NCBI GenBank assembly: GCA_021788565.1
Contig: JAJYKO010000061.1
Span: forward strand, 1 to 12,728
Direction of reading: 5' to 3'
Length of the DNA stretch: 12,728 nt
DNA from: Chloroflexota bacterium
GTDB taxonomy: Bacteria; Chloroflexota; UBA6077
Shown here: in pieces, positions 1 through 6,812 of the stretch
How the letters are laid out: each line of letters opens with the position of its first letter
How positions within the stretch are numbered: the stretch's first letter is position 1
Notes under the pieces: model-generated
The model's database searches: none
What the model saw: only the letters and a program-made list of their open reading frames with translations
What the model was told of the DNA's origin: nothing
Made by a program: the position numbers and the translations under genes

Positions 1-776
1 TATTCTCCACTCCCCTCACTCGCAGCTGTCCATCCGAAGGGTGAAACAGCGTTAGCATCTTGGCCGTCCCATCCCGGATGTACTCATGCGGGTAGCGAAG
101 AGGTTCCCCTTCCGCCTGCCAACTGCTCCCGGGGTAGGGCACCGTCTGGAAGGGGCCAGCCTCGTCCATCGCCCACACCGAGAGTCCCTGCTTCTCGCCT
201 TGCAGATAGGCCCGCTCGATCAGCTTTTTTCGCCTCGGCGTCGGGGTCGGTCACCTTCACCAGCCCAGCCTTGCGCTTACGGATCACCTTGCCCGTCTCA
301 CACCAACTGCGGTCCCGCTGCCAACTCAGCCCTGCCTCCCGAAGGGTTCGCCAGATGGTCTCGCCGCTCACCCTGGGCAGCCCGGCTGGCCCCCTCCTCA
401 GGGCACGCCTCAGTGTCAGCACCGACCAGGTGGCCGTCCCGTCCAGCTCCCTGTCCGGAGAACGCCGGAACTCGGCCAGGATCCGAGCCCTCTCTGCCTC
501 CCCATAACGCACTCGCCGGGCTCCCCCTCGGCGATTCTCTACAGCCGCTAGCCCCTCTCGGTTGAACCGAGCCACCAGCCTGCCCACCGCATCTCCGCTG
601 CGCCGACCTGCCACCGCCGCCGCCCTTGTAAAGGAACCACCCCGGGAGACGGCCAGCAACTCCTTGGCCCTGGCTACCCGGCCAGACCTTTCACTCTCAG
701 ATCGACTCAATCGCTCCAGCCAAGCCCGGCCCTCCTCGCTAAGAGAATGAAGGGGTTCCTTCTGCCGCCGAGACAT
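1..776 (-). CDS. IS630-family transposase, 5' part, split by a frame change
   Basis: The N-terminal region is helix-turn-helix rich ([21 protein letters not shown], then [15 protein letters not shown]), as expected for IS630 transposases that bind inverted repeats and move by a DDE cut-and-paste mechanism. The ATG at 774-776 is chosen because GGAG lies 7 nt upstream (784-787); a GTG at 780-782 would leave only about 1 nt of spacing. The first frame carries the DNA-binding part as far as [11 protein letters not shown]. At an A6 run (225-230 on the plus strand as T6) it loses sense. Shifting +1 resumes a convincing catalytic start, [17 protein letters not shown] followed by AMDEAGPFQ, whose D is the likely first DDE aspartate. 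This frame stays open to base 2. The second D and the E lie beyond the window. The frame change could be a real 1-base insertion or recoding. Confidence 0.8.
221..231 (-). other. A6G run at the transposase frame change
   Basis: On the minus strand the sequence reads GCG AAA AAA GCTG. The upstream frame uses the two AAA codons. The downstream catalytic frame needs AAG CTG, a +1 change that a five-A run would make unnecessary. AAA and AAG are both lysine codons, so +1 slippage of a lysine tRNA or transcriptional slippage is possible. A plain indel is equally consistent. Confidence 0.4.
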
Positions 777-832
777 CGCCACGCTCCAGGAATAGTCTCC
801 TCAGTTGCCCATCGGCAACGACTCCCGAGAAA

Positions 833-1759
833 ATGACATGTCCCGTGCCGAACGACCCACTAGCTGTTCCCGCCGTATGGTACCTGGGACGTAACTACGG
901 CTACGATCCCTCGATCCTGAAGGCCTGGGCCGGCGTCCAGCACGGCTGGCTAGCACTCCCCATGTCCATCGGGATACGCGGACTGCTGTTCAGCCCGGGC
1001 AGGAGCTTCTTTCTCTACTCGCCGCCGATGGTGCTGGGCCTCTTCTCGGTTGTACCCTTCGTGCGGCGGCACGGACTGCGCACCCTCGGGCTGCTGGCCA
1101 TAGTCCTCGTCTACTTCCTGATATACAGCAAGAAAGCCGCATGGTATGCTGGAGATGGATGGGGACCCAGGTATCAGGTGGTAATCATTCCCCTGGTCAT
1201 CCTGGCGATGGCCCCCCTGATCCAGAAGGCCGTCGAGGAGAGGTCTCGTTGGGCCCGCTACGTCCTTGCGCTCACCTTCGCTCTGGGAGTCGCCATCCAA
1301 CTGCTGGCCGTCTCCAAGTCCTTCGAGAACTACATCGAGATGTTCCGCCACGAGATCGTCACCCAGCTTCCGGACAAAGGGGCGCGGTACGGCGGAGGTG
1401 ACTTCTACCCTTACGCCGAGGGACTGGTGGACCACAATTCCATGACGGCGACCGTGATGGCGTGGCCCTTCAGCCCGATCCTGGCCCACGCCTGGCTGCT
1501 CTCGGCCGACGCGCTGAACATGGGGCCGGCCTTCCTCCAGCCCCTCGAGGAGAGGGTGCTGGCCACGCCGCCCTGGAAGAAGTTCTGGGGGATCGACGTC
1601 GTGCCTGCCCATCCGGAGTACGGTCTCGGCCTGGACTTCTGGTCGGTGCTTCTGAGGACGAACTTCCCCTCCTCTACGGGTTTACTGACGGGGGCGTTTC
1701 TCGTGCTGTTGCTGCTGGAGGTCGCGTTGGTCGTGAGCGGCGCTCACTTGCTTCTCTAA
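833..1759 (+). pseudogene. GT-C membrane glycosyltransferase, C-terminal fragment
   Basis: This is a 308-residue open frame rich in hydrophobic segments. The stretch GLLFSPGRSFFLYSPP at about residues 48-63, then W-Y-A-G-D-G-WGPRY near 105-114, resembles the middle and C-terminal part of bacterial GT-C (PMT/ArnT-like) glycosyltransferases and related polytopic membrane proteins. These move sugars from polyprenyl-phosphate carriers outside the cytoplasmic membrane. The N-terminal half, with TM1 and the catalytic acidic loop, is absent. The frame is open upstream into the IS630 element, and the first dozen residues (MTCPVPNDP...) are probably encoded by the insertion-sequence end, with authentic sequence from about AVWYLGRNYGYDPS. 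I therefore call it a fragment inactivated by the insertion. It lies 61 nt upstream of an intact GT-C gene on the same strand. The exact family is uncertain. Confidence 0.7.
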
Positions 1760-1820
1760 ACACCCGGCCGGCGAGAGCAAAGCCAGTTCGGGTACCAAGC
1801 GGACAGCACGGAAGATTGAC

Positions 1821-3509
1821 GTGCGATATACAGAGGATCGCCTTCGGCCCCTAAGCCGGACTGTTAAGTCCCGTTGGTGGCAATCGGTGACGAAATATAG
1901 AGCGAGGGCCGCCCTGCTGCTGGTGCTGACGCTCGCCTTCGGGCTGCGCCTTCGGGGCATCGCTTGGGGCATGCCTTACGCCCTGCACGCCGACGAGCCC
2001 AAGTACATTTCGCGGGCTGTAGCGATGCTGGCGACGGGTGACCTCAATCCCCACTACTTCGAGAACCCTCCCCTGTTGACGTATGCTCTTCTTGCGGAGC
2101 TGGCGGTCTTCGTGCCGTCCGCGCAGCATATGGGATTGCTGCCGACGACGGAAAATCTGCGCAGCCAGCTGTTCCTATCCCCGGAGCCCTTCTACCTGCT
2201 GGCCCGACTTAACGGCGTTCTGATTGGGACTGCCACCGTTTTCCTGACCTATCTGGTTGCCAGGCGTCTGCTGGGCGAGACTACCGCTCTCCTCAGCGCT
2301 CTTGTACTGGCCGTTGCCTTCTTGCACGTACGGAACTCGCACTACGCGGTAAACGACGTGCCGGCAACCTTCCTTCTCATGGTGATGGCCTACTTCGCCA
2401 GCCGGGTTTTCGCCGATGGCAGGCCGCGGGACTACCTCCTGGGCGGTATCCTCCTGGGGCTCGCTGTCGCTACCAAGTACAATATGGGAATCGGCGCCGT
2501 GGTACTGATAGCCGCCCATCTGCTGCGATTCAACCGGTGGCAACCTGCCCGGCGCTTGAGTTCCCACCTGCCGCTAGTGCTGGCTGGTGGTGCCTCCCTG
2601 CTTGCCTTCGTCTTGGGGAACCCCTTCTGTGTACTGGACTTGGGCGGCTTCGTCAAGGGCTTCATAGCACAGTACCGGTGGACCAAAGACATCTTTACAA
2701 CCTACGATACGACCATGGGTCTGGTGATCTTGCGCGTGCTATGGATCGGGTTCGGCCCCTTTGCTCTCGCCCTTGCCGCCGTCGGAACCCCACTCATGGG
2801 ATCAAGGCACCTTCGGCAGACGCTGCTTCTCGCATCCTTCCCAGCCGTGTATGTCGTTTTCTTTGTCCTGGGGTCCAGCGTGTTCTACGATAGATTTGCC
2901 ATCCCCCTTCTGCCCTTCCTGGCCATCTTCGCGGGACGGTCGCTGGTGGAATTCCTGGATCTGGTTAAGCGCAGGTCATCATCGGCGACAAGAAACCTGG
3001 CTGTGGTCTCCCTGCTGGCCGTCTTAACAGTCCCTTCGCTGGTCCTGGACGTGAGATACGATGCGTTGCTGAGGACTGAAGACACGAGAATGCTCCTGGG
3101 ACGATGGGTCGATGCCAACATCCCACCTGGAAGCACGATAGGGATCGAGGGCTATACGCTTCTGGATAGCGAGGGGAGGCATCTTGACCCCAAGAAGGTG
3201 GGCTACGTGATAAACCCCTTCCCGACGCTGGCCCAGCACTCAGCCCGGGACTACGAGAATGCTGACTACAACTACCTGATCGCCAGTTCCTTCGTGTACG
3301 ACCGGTATCCACCTACGGAGCAGTTCGCTCAAGGGCTCGAGACCTATCGCGAGATTGACTCCAGGTTCCGGCTGGTTGCATCCTTCTTCCCGACTCGGGA
3401 CGGCAAATCGCTGCCATTTCACATGGGAGAGGAGAGCACTCCCTTTCTCACGGTGCTGGGCCGTGATCGACTCGGTCCCACCATTAAGGTGTACCAGGTC
3501 AAGAAGTGA
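1821..3509 (+). CDS. GT-C family membrane glycosyltransferase (PMT_2/ArnT-like)
   Basis: This is a 562-residue polytopic membrane protein. A first transmembrane segment (about 29-45) is followed by HADEPKYISRA, whose D58-E59 pair sits where GT-C glycosyltransferases of the PMT/ArnT type carry their catalytic acidic motif. The motif F-E-N-PPLLTY (80-88) matches the usual HPPL-like loop. About ten further hydrophobic segments lead to a soluble C-terminal region from about residue 415. The expected reaction is transfer of a sugar from a polyprenyl-phosphate donor to a lipid, glycan or protein acceptor on the outer face of the membrane; the acceptor cannot be read from sequence. The GTG at 1821 is chosen because GGAAG lies 6-7 nt upstream; the first in-frame ATG (residue 51) would remove TM1. 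It follows a truncated relative in tandem, suggesting an old envelope-glycan or glycosylation locus. Confidence 0.82.
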   Translation: MRYTEDRLRPLSRTVKSRWWQSVTKYRARAALLLVLTLAFGLRLRGIAWGMPYALHADEPKYISRAVAMLATGDLNPHYFENPPLLTYALLAELAVFVPSAQHMGLLPTTENLRSQLFLSPEPFYLLARLNGVLIGTATVFLTYLVARRLLGETTALLSALVLAVAFLHVRNSHYAVNDVPATFLLMVMAYFASRVFADGRPRDYLLGGILLGLAVATKYNMGIGAVVLIAAHLLRFNRWQPARRLSSHLPLVLAGGASLLAFVLGNPFCVLDLGGFVKGFIAQYRWTKDIFTTYDTTMGLVILRVLWIGFGPFALALAAVGTPLMGSRHLRQTLLLASFPAVYVVFFVLGSSVFYDRFAIPLLPFLAIFAGRSLVEFLDLVKRRSSSATRNLAVVSLLAVLTVPSLVLDVRYDALLRTEDTRMLLGRWVDANIPPGSTIGIEGYTLLDSEGRHLDPKKVGYVINPFPTLAQHSARDYENADYNYLIASSFVYDRYPPTEQFAQGLETYREIDSRFRLVASFFPTRDGKSLPFHMGEESTPFLTVLGRDRLGPTIKVYQVKK

Positions 3510-3665
3510 CACGGTACGGGTGCCGTCGCACAGAGGAGCGGTGGCTCTGTCTTGATCCCGCCCGCGTCCGTTGTGAATCGGCTGCACGGCGTCAATTTCT
3601 CGCGCATTTGTTGAGCGAGATCTGGAATTCTTGAGTGTTTCCTGAGCGACCTGAGCGAAAGCCGG
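3510..3665 (+). other. Intergenic stretch with a weak terminator-like hairpin
   Basis: No gene is visible. ACAGAG (3530-3535) and CTCTGT (3545-3550) form a 6-bp hairpin with a 9-nt loop after the glycosyltransferase stop. It lacks a T tract, so it is at best a weak terminator. Three copies of TGAGCGA occur between 3613 and 3658, without evident meaning. Confidence 0.3.
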
Positions 3666-3694
3666 TTGACTTCCAGGGTCCTCTGGTATACTAT
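3666..3694 (+). promoter_or_regulatory. Sigma70-type promoter for the M-box leader
   Basis: TTGACT (3666-3671) is a near-consensus -35. TATACTAT at 3687-3694 provides the -10: TACTAT gives a 17-nt spacer and TATACT a 15-nt one. Transcription would start near 3700, just ahead of the M-box and about 655 nt upstream of the transporter start. Confidence 0.65.
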
Positions 3695-3718
3695 GTGCGT
3701 CAGTTAAATACGCAACGA

Positions 3719-3874
3719 TGGTCCTCGTTAGGCGAGGCGTCTGCGCGAGACACAGGCCGCTGCCCCGAAATGTCGAGAGACGCCAAGGGGTAGACCAGGC
3801 AGGGCCGGCTTAAGGCTCCGCCCAAGGCGGCTGGGGGGTTGTCCCCTACGCTACGCAGTGCCAAAGCTCAACCA
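3719..3874 (+). promoter_or_regulatory. M-box (ykoK) magnesium riboswitch
   Basis: The sequence carries the hallmark conserved blocks of the M-box aptamer in the right order: CGTTAGGCGAGGC (3725-3737), GCTGCCCCGAAATGTCGAGA (3759-3778), GACGCCAAGGGGTA (3779-3792), CTTAAGGCT (3809-3817) and CAGTGCCAAAGCTCAACCA (3856-3874). The outer helix can be closed by TGGT (3719-3722) with ACCA (3871-3874). Established knowledge: this RNA binds several Mg2+ ions, compacts, and turns off downstream Mg2+ transport genes, usually by letting a terminator form. Here the downstream gene is an Nramp-type transporter, which is independent evidence that it carries Mg2+ and not Mn2+ or Fe2+. Confidence 0.93.
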
Positions 3875-3883
3875 GTGGGGGCG

Positions 3884-3960
3884 GCTCTCAGTTCACGGCT
3901 GAGGGCGCGTGCTTGATAAGCAAGGCTAGGCCTCCCTGGTGACGGGGAGGCCCATTTGTT
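3884..3960 (+). terminator. Candidate expression platform of the M-box
   Basis: Two hairpins follow the aptamer. The first is GCTCTCAG (3884-3891) with CTGAGGGC (3899-3906), including one G-U pair. The second is a perfect 8-bp stem, GGCCTCCC (3929-3936) with GGGAGGCC (3945-3952), and an 8-nt loop. It is followed by CATTTGTTG, a poor but T-rich tail, so it is probably the Mg2+-dependent terminator. I did not find a clear alternative antiterminator pairing by eye. Confidence 0.55.
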
Positions 3961-4018
3961 GCCCTCGCGTCGGGCTGGGGAGGTCCCGCCCAAATCAAGC
4001 GGCGCGGGCGTAGAAGGG

Positions 4019-4201
4019 GGGTGGGTGCGTGGACGCAGGCCATAGTCCCAATGATCGTACGGGCAACGGCTGGCATAGGAAGAATTGTGGCAGAACTGGG
4101 GTCAGATCCATGACCTGCGCGCCTATCGGTGCTCGCCTCCAGCGGTCCTCTATGAGGCTGATGGAAGCGGCCCCGTAAATTCCTGCGTACGCACCCCACC
4201 C
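4019..4201 (+). ncRNA. Unassigned structured RNA domain in the transporter leader
   Basis: A long-range helix closes this 183-nt domain. GGGTGGG (4019-4025) pairs with 4194-4201 with one bulged C. TGCGT (4026-4030) pairs with ACGCA (4189-4193). After a GG bulge, ACGCAGG (4033-4039) pairs with CCTGCGT (4182-4188). That makes 19 Watson-Crick pairs. Further helices nest inside: TACGGG (4058-4063) with CCCGTA (4172-4177), GCTGG (4069-4073) with CCAGC (4139-4143), ATAGG (4075-4079) with CCTAT (4122-4126), and an apical hairpin GGTCA/TGACC (4100-4104, 4111-4115). A strong terminator starts 7 nt after the closing helix. I do not recognise a known riboswitch consensus. It could be a second cis-regulatory aptamer or a small RNA; its long, bulged hairpin shape loosely recalls 6S RNA. 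No separate promoter is visible. Confidence 0.5.
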
Positions 4202-4207
4202 AGACTG

Positions 4208-4243
4208 CCACCTTCGGCCGGCCGCCCAAGGTGGTTTCTTTTT
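4208..4243 (+). terminator. Strong intrinsic terminator inside the leader
   Basis: CCACCTT (4208-4214) pairs perfectly with AAGGTGG (4228-4234) around a CGGCCGGCCG-containing loop and is followed directly by TTTCTTTTT (4235-4243). It lies 115 nt upstream of the transporter start, so transcription must read through it. It would act either as the off-switch of the preceding RNA domain or as the end of a separate small RNA. A further hairpin, TCCGGG/CCCGGA (4252-4257, 4265-4270), follows. Confidence 0.75.
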
Positions 4244-4357
4244 GCCTGCTTTCCGGGGCGCCATCCCGGACCGAGTCGAGACCTGAGGGGTTCTGGAGAC
4301 CCCGCCGGTCTGGGCAGGACAGGGCAGGCGAGAAAACTGGCAGTCTGGAGGTGTGAA

Positions 4358-5677
4358 ATGCAGGAGAAGGTGCTGACCTATCCCGAGAGGGTCGTTCCGG
4401 CGGGCATGGAGCGAACAGTGCGCTCGCCCCTGGCCGCCAAGATCCTCACCTTTCTCATGGTCGTCGGGCCTGGCATCATCGTGATGGTCGCGGACAACGA
4501 TGCGGGGGCCGTTTCCACGTATACCCAGGCCGGCGGACAGTACGGGCTGAGCCTCATGTGGCTCCTGGTACTGCTGCTGCCCATCACCTACTTCGTCCAG
4601 GAGATGGTGGTTCGTCTCGGCATCGCCACTGGCAGGGGCCACGCCGCGATGATCTACCAGCGGTTCGGCAAGTGGTGGGGACGCTTCTCCCTCTTCGATC
4701 TGGAGCTGGTGAACTTTCTCACCCTGGTGACAGAGTTCGCGGCCATTGCCCTGGCCATGGACGCGCTGGGGATTCCCGTCTTCGTTTCGGCCCCGGTCTT
4801 CGCGGTTGGCCTGATCGCGATGGTGCTCACCGGTTCCTACCTGAAGTGGGAGCGGGTGACGGTCTTTCTCTGCTTCCTGGACCTGGTGTGGATCGGCATC
4901 GCCATTGTCTGCCAGCCTGGTCTGGGGAACGTGATCGCCAGCACCGCCGTGCCTCACCTTCCGGCCGGCGGGCTGACGTCGGATCTGGTGTTCATGGTGA
5001 TCGCCATAGTAGGGACGACCATCGCTCCCTGGCAGCTCTTCTTCCAGCAGAGCTGCGTGGCGGAGAAGCGGTTGCGCTTTGCGGATCTGAAGTGGGCCAG
5101 GCTGGACACCTTCATCGGGGCCACCATGACCATAGCCGTGGCGGGATGCATGATGATCGCGGGGAATGTCCTCTTCCAGCATGGTCTGACCTACGACGAT
5201 CCCGCTCAGATGGCAGGGCTGCTCGGACCGATGGTCGGCTACTGGGCCAAGTTCGCGATACTGCTCTTGATGACCAATGCGGCGGTGCTGGGGACCACCA
5301 CCATCTCCCTGGCGAGTTCGTGGGCCTACTCCGAAGTGATGGGCTGGAGCCACAGCCTGCAGAGGCCCTTCAAGGAGGCCAAGGGGTTCTACGGCGTTTA
5401 CATCCTGGCCGTAGCCGCGGCCGCGGGGATCGTGATGATCCCCAATGCTCCCCTGCAGCTGATCATCGTGGGTGTGCAAGTGCTCGCCGGCCTGATGCTC
5501 CCCTCGGCGATCATCTTCCTGCAGTTGCTGCTGAACGACAGGGAGCTGTTGGGAGACAGGTGGGCGAACAAGAGGTGGAACAACTGGATCAACTGGACGG
5601 TGATCGCCGTCCTGTTCATCCTCTCGGCCGTGCTCGCCGTGCAGGTTCTGCTGCCTGGCGGCATGCTTCCAAGCTAG
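4358..5677 (+). CDS. Nramp-related magnesium transporter (NRMT-type)
   Basis: This is a 439-residue inner-membrane protein with about 11 hydrophobic segments and the Nramp fold signature (VGPGIIVMVADNDAGA in TM1). Canonical Mn2+/Fe2+ Nramps carry DPGN in TM1 and a Met-Pro-His motif in TM6. Here these are D48-A-G-A51 and TTIAPW (A223-P-W225), so the Asn ligand and the metal-selective Met are both lost. Loss of that Met is what distinguishes the NRMT clade, shown to transport Mg2+ and first linked to M-box leaders in clostridia. E126 in TEFAA (TM3) is retained. The frame is open upstream to 4085, but ATG 4358 has GGAGG (4347-4351) 6 nt before it, and the extension would overlap the structured leader and terminator. 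It is controlled by the M-box at 3719 and probably cotranscribed with the small gene 28 nt downstream. The fold is certain; Mg2+ specificity is inferred from residues plus riboswitch. Confidence 0.9.
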   Translation: MQEKVLTYPERVVPAGMERTVRSPLAAKILTFLMVVGPGIIVMVADNDAGAVSTYTQAGGQYGLSLMWLLVLLLPITYFVQEMVVRLGIATGRGHAAMIYQRFGKWWGRFSLFDLELVNFLTLVTEFAAIALAMDALGIPVFVSAPVFAVGLIAMVLTGSYLKWERVTVFLCFLDLVWIGIAIVCQPGLGNVIASTAVPHLPAGGLTSDLVFMVIAIVGTTIAPWQLFFQQSCVAEKRLRFADLKWARLDTFIGATMTIAVAGCMMIAGNVLFQHGLTYDDPAQMAGLLGPMVGYWAKFAILLLMTNAAVLGTTTISLASSWAYSEVMGWSHSLQRPFKEAKGFYGVYILAVAAAAGIVMIPNAPLQLIIVGVQVLAGLMLPSAIIFLQLLLNDRELLGDRWANKRWNNWINWTVIAVLFILSAVLAVQVLLPGGMLPS

Positions 5678-5705
5678 ACGAGATGATAAGAAAGGAGATA
5701 GACCG

Positions 5706-5927
5706 ATGGCTGTGATGGCTACGACCAACAAGGACGAGGAACTGGTCTTTCACGTGATCCATCCGCTCTTCGACGAGCCCGAGGAGAAGGCGGACGTCGA
5801 GGGACTCGGGCCAATGAAGATGACCAGGAGCGTCAGGTACTCCCTGATGGCGCTCCGGCTCTACTTAATCGCGATGATAGCGCTGGTCTTCTATCGAGTG
5901 ATCAGCATGGGACTGTTCGGAGCATAG
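5706..5927 (+). CDS. Small single-pass membrane protein next to NRMT
   Basis: This is a 73-residue protein of unknown family. Residues 1-40 are hydrophilic and acidic (DEELVFHVIHPLFDEPEEKA), followed by a basic patch (MKMTRSVRYS) and one hydrophobic segment (about 46-70, LMALRLYLIAMIALVFYRVI). The charge pattern predicts a cytosolic N-terminus, with positive residues on the inner side of the helix. AAGGAG (5692-5697) precedes the ATG at 5706 by 8 nt, and the gene starts 28 nt after the transporter stop, so it is probably in the same M-box-controlled transcript. Small membrane proteins often modulate transporters (MgtS and MntS are examples in enteric bacteria), but I see no homology to those. 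A role as an accessory subunit or stability factor of the NRMT is a guess from position only. Confidence 0.75.
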   Translation: MAVMATTNKDEELVFHVIHPLFDEPEEKADVEGLGPMKMTRSVRYSLMALRLYLIAMIALVFYRVISMGLFGA

Positions 5928-5955
5928 AATGTCGGTGCCTCCCTTACCCAACGAG

Positions 5956-6000
5956 GTGTGACGGGCTGGACCAGGACCTGTTCGTGTCCGCCCGTCGCAC
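5956..6000 (+). repeat. Imperfect inverted repeat between convergent genes
   Basis: GTGTGACGGGC (5956-5966) pairs with GCCCGTCGCAC (5990-6000) with one mismatch, and an inner GGAC/GTCC pair extends the stem. It lies between the plus-strand gene ending at 5927 and the minus-strand gene ending at 6100. There is no T tract on either side, so it is not a classic intrinsic terminator, though it could end transcripts from both directions or be a dispersed palindromic repeat. Confidence 0.45.
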
Positions 6001-6099
6001 CCAACCTCTGCGAGAAGACAATAGGGTCGCCTTCGGTCTTCCCCTCTCCGACAACTGGCCCTCACAAACCTGCCTCTACGCCAGATCGGCGTGAGGTAA

Positions 6100-6609
6100 T
6101 CACTTTTCAGACGCCCTCTGCTGCTCGAGCAGCTCCAAGATCTGCTGCTGCTGCTCCAGGATCTCCAACTGGCGCACGTTGATGGTGTGGAGCGCGGTCA
6201 GGGTCTCGTGGTCGGCCTCGGCGCGGGCGTCCTGGCTGGCGGAGATCACGTTCTGGCCGACGATGATGATGGGCAGCAGCACCAATTGGAGGAAGGACTG
6301 ACTGAGCCACGTGATACCCGTCACCGTATCGCCATGCACAAAAGCAACTGCCGCCTCCGGCAGTGACACGAGTGCGATGAGGGCAAACAGGTAGGCGGCC
6401 CACATCGTACCAACGCCCTTCGTAATCGCCACCGCCAGCCGGGTATTGAAACGCCCAACTGCACTGGCGCCGTGGATCTGTGCGTGGACATCACGGCTCC
6501 TCACTAGCCGAGGAACATGTGATTTCGGGGACGCCTTCGCGGCAGCCAGCGCGGCTTGATGCTGGTTGTCGGATGTTTCGTGCTCTTCGCTATGGTCAGT
6601 CATGGTCAC
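6100..6609 (-). CDS. Two-TM membrane protein with glutamine-rich coiled coil
   Basis: This is a 169-residue protein I cannot assign to a named family with confidence; the layout recalls the DUF1003 type of small two-helix proteins. Residues 1-50 are hydrophilic. F-N-TRLAVAITKGVGTMW (54-70) leads into TM1 (about 66-90). TM2 (about 99-121) ends in LPIIIVGQNVISASQDARAE, and a predicted coiled coil follows (about 126-166), including IEQ-type heptads with QQQQ at 153-156. Both termini are probably cytosolic, the coil suggesting oligomerisation. The ATG at 6607-6609 is preceded by GAGGTGACC; an in-frame ATG two codons later is an alternative. The gene is divergent from the MgtE-like/NRMT operon, with about 200 nt between starts, and convergent with the first NRMT pair. 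That places it inside the magnesium island without proving a role. Confidence 0.75.
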   Translation of the reverse strand: MTMTDHSEEHETSDNQHQAALAAAKASPKSHVPRLVRSRDVHAQIHGASAVGRFNTRLAVAITKGVGTMWAAYLFALIALVSLPEAAVAFVHGDTVTGITWLSQSFLQLVLLPIIIVGQNVISASQDARAEADHETLTALHTINVRQLEILEQQQQILELLEQQRASEK

Positions 6610-6732
6610 CTCTTCACTGGTATGCTGTCGCCGTCATATCGGCAAGAAGAAGGCAGCCGTCAATACGGAGATCCAGACACGTCGGCCCCAATTCGACGGG
6701 TGCACACAGTGTAGCGCAACGCCGCCTGGAAC

Positions 6733-6738
6733 TATAAT
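6733..6738 (+). promoter_or_regulatory. Perfect -10 box ahead of the MgtE-like/NRMT operon
   Basis: TATAAT at 6733-6738 is a consensus -10. At 17 nt spacing the -35 position (6710-6715, TGTAGC) is a poor match, which hints at activator dependence or an extended alternative element. Transcription would begin near 6745, leaving a leader of about 68 nt. No M-box or comparable aptamer is visible there, unlike the first transporter. Confidence 0.5.
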
Positions 6739-6812
6739 TGTTGTGCATTCTCCGGCTTCGGCACCGGTGGGTTGTCCGCGGCCGGGCCGGACGGGCGATG
6801 GAGGTACCTTTC

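Larger units (their letters stand above)
1..860 (-). mobile_element. IS630-family insertion sequence, partial (runs off left edge)
   Basis: A transposase of IS630 type reads leftward and continues past base 1, so only the upstream end and the first part of the element are here. The right-hand end is inferred. IS630-family elements insert at TA, and a TA lies at 861-862, between sequence that looks like element end (with a small TTGCC/GGCAA hairpin at 805-818) and sequence that reads as glycosyltransferase. The opposite inverted repeat is outside the window, so the boundary cannot be proved. The element probably truncated the glycosyltransferase gene that follows. Confidence 0.65.

Noticed and set aside
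86..565. Plus-strand frame opposite the transposase
   Set aside because: Pro/Ser/Arg-rich shadow with no ribosome site; the minus strand encodes an IS630 transposase.
950..1612. 220-codon minus-strand frame inside the glycosyltransferase fragment
   Set aside because: His/Gly/Gln-rich composition typical of an antisense shadow; the plus strand encodes recognisable membrane segments.
4019..4201. Cobalamin, yybP-ykoY, c-di-GMP or SRP RNA for the second leader domain
   Set aside because: None of their conserved sequence blocks could be found; only the helices are convincing, so it is left unassigned.
4085..4357. Upstream in-frame extension of the first transporter (91 extra residues)
   Set aside because: It runs through the structured RNA and the terminator, has no ribosome site at its start, and the encoded stretch resembles no transporter N-terminus; ATG 4358 has GGAGG at correct spacing.
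4358..5677. Assignment as MntH (Mn2+/Fe2+ Nramp)
   Set aside because: The TM1 Asn and TM6 Met ligands are missing and the leader is an M-box, not a manganese (yybP-ykoY) riboswitch.
3995..5731. 578-codon open frame on the minus strand opposite the first transporter
   Set aside because: It is a shadow of the GC-rich NRMT gene: the product is His/Gln/Arg/Gly-rich and low in hydrophobic structure, and the plus-strand protein has clear motifs and a ribosome site.
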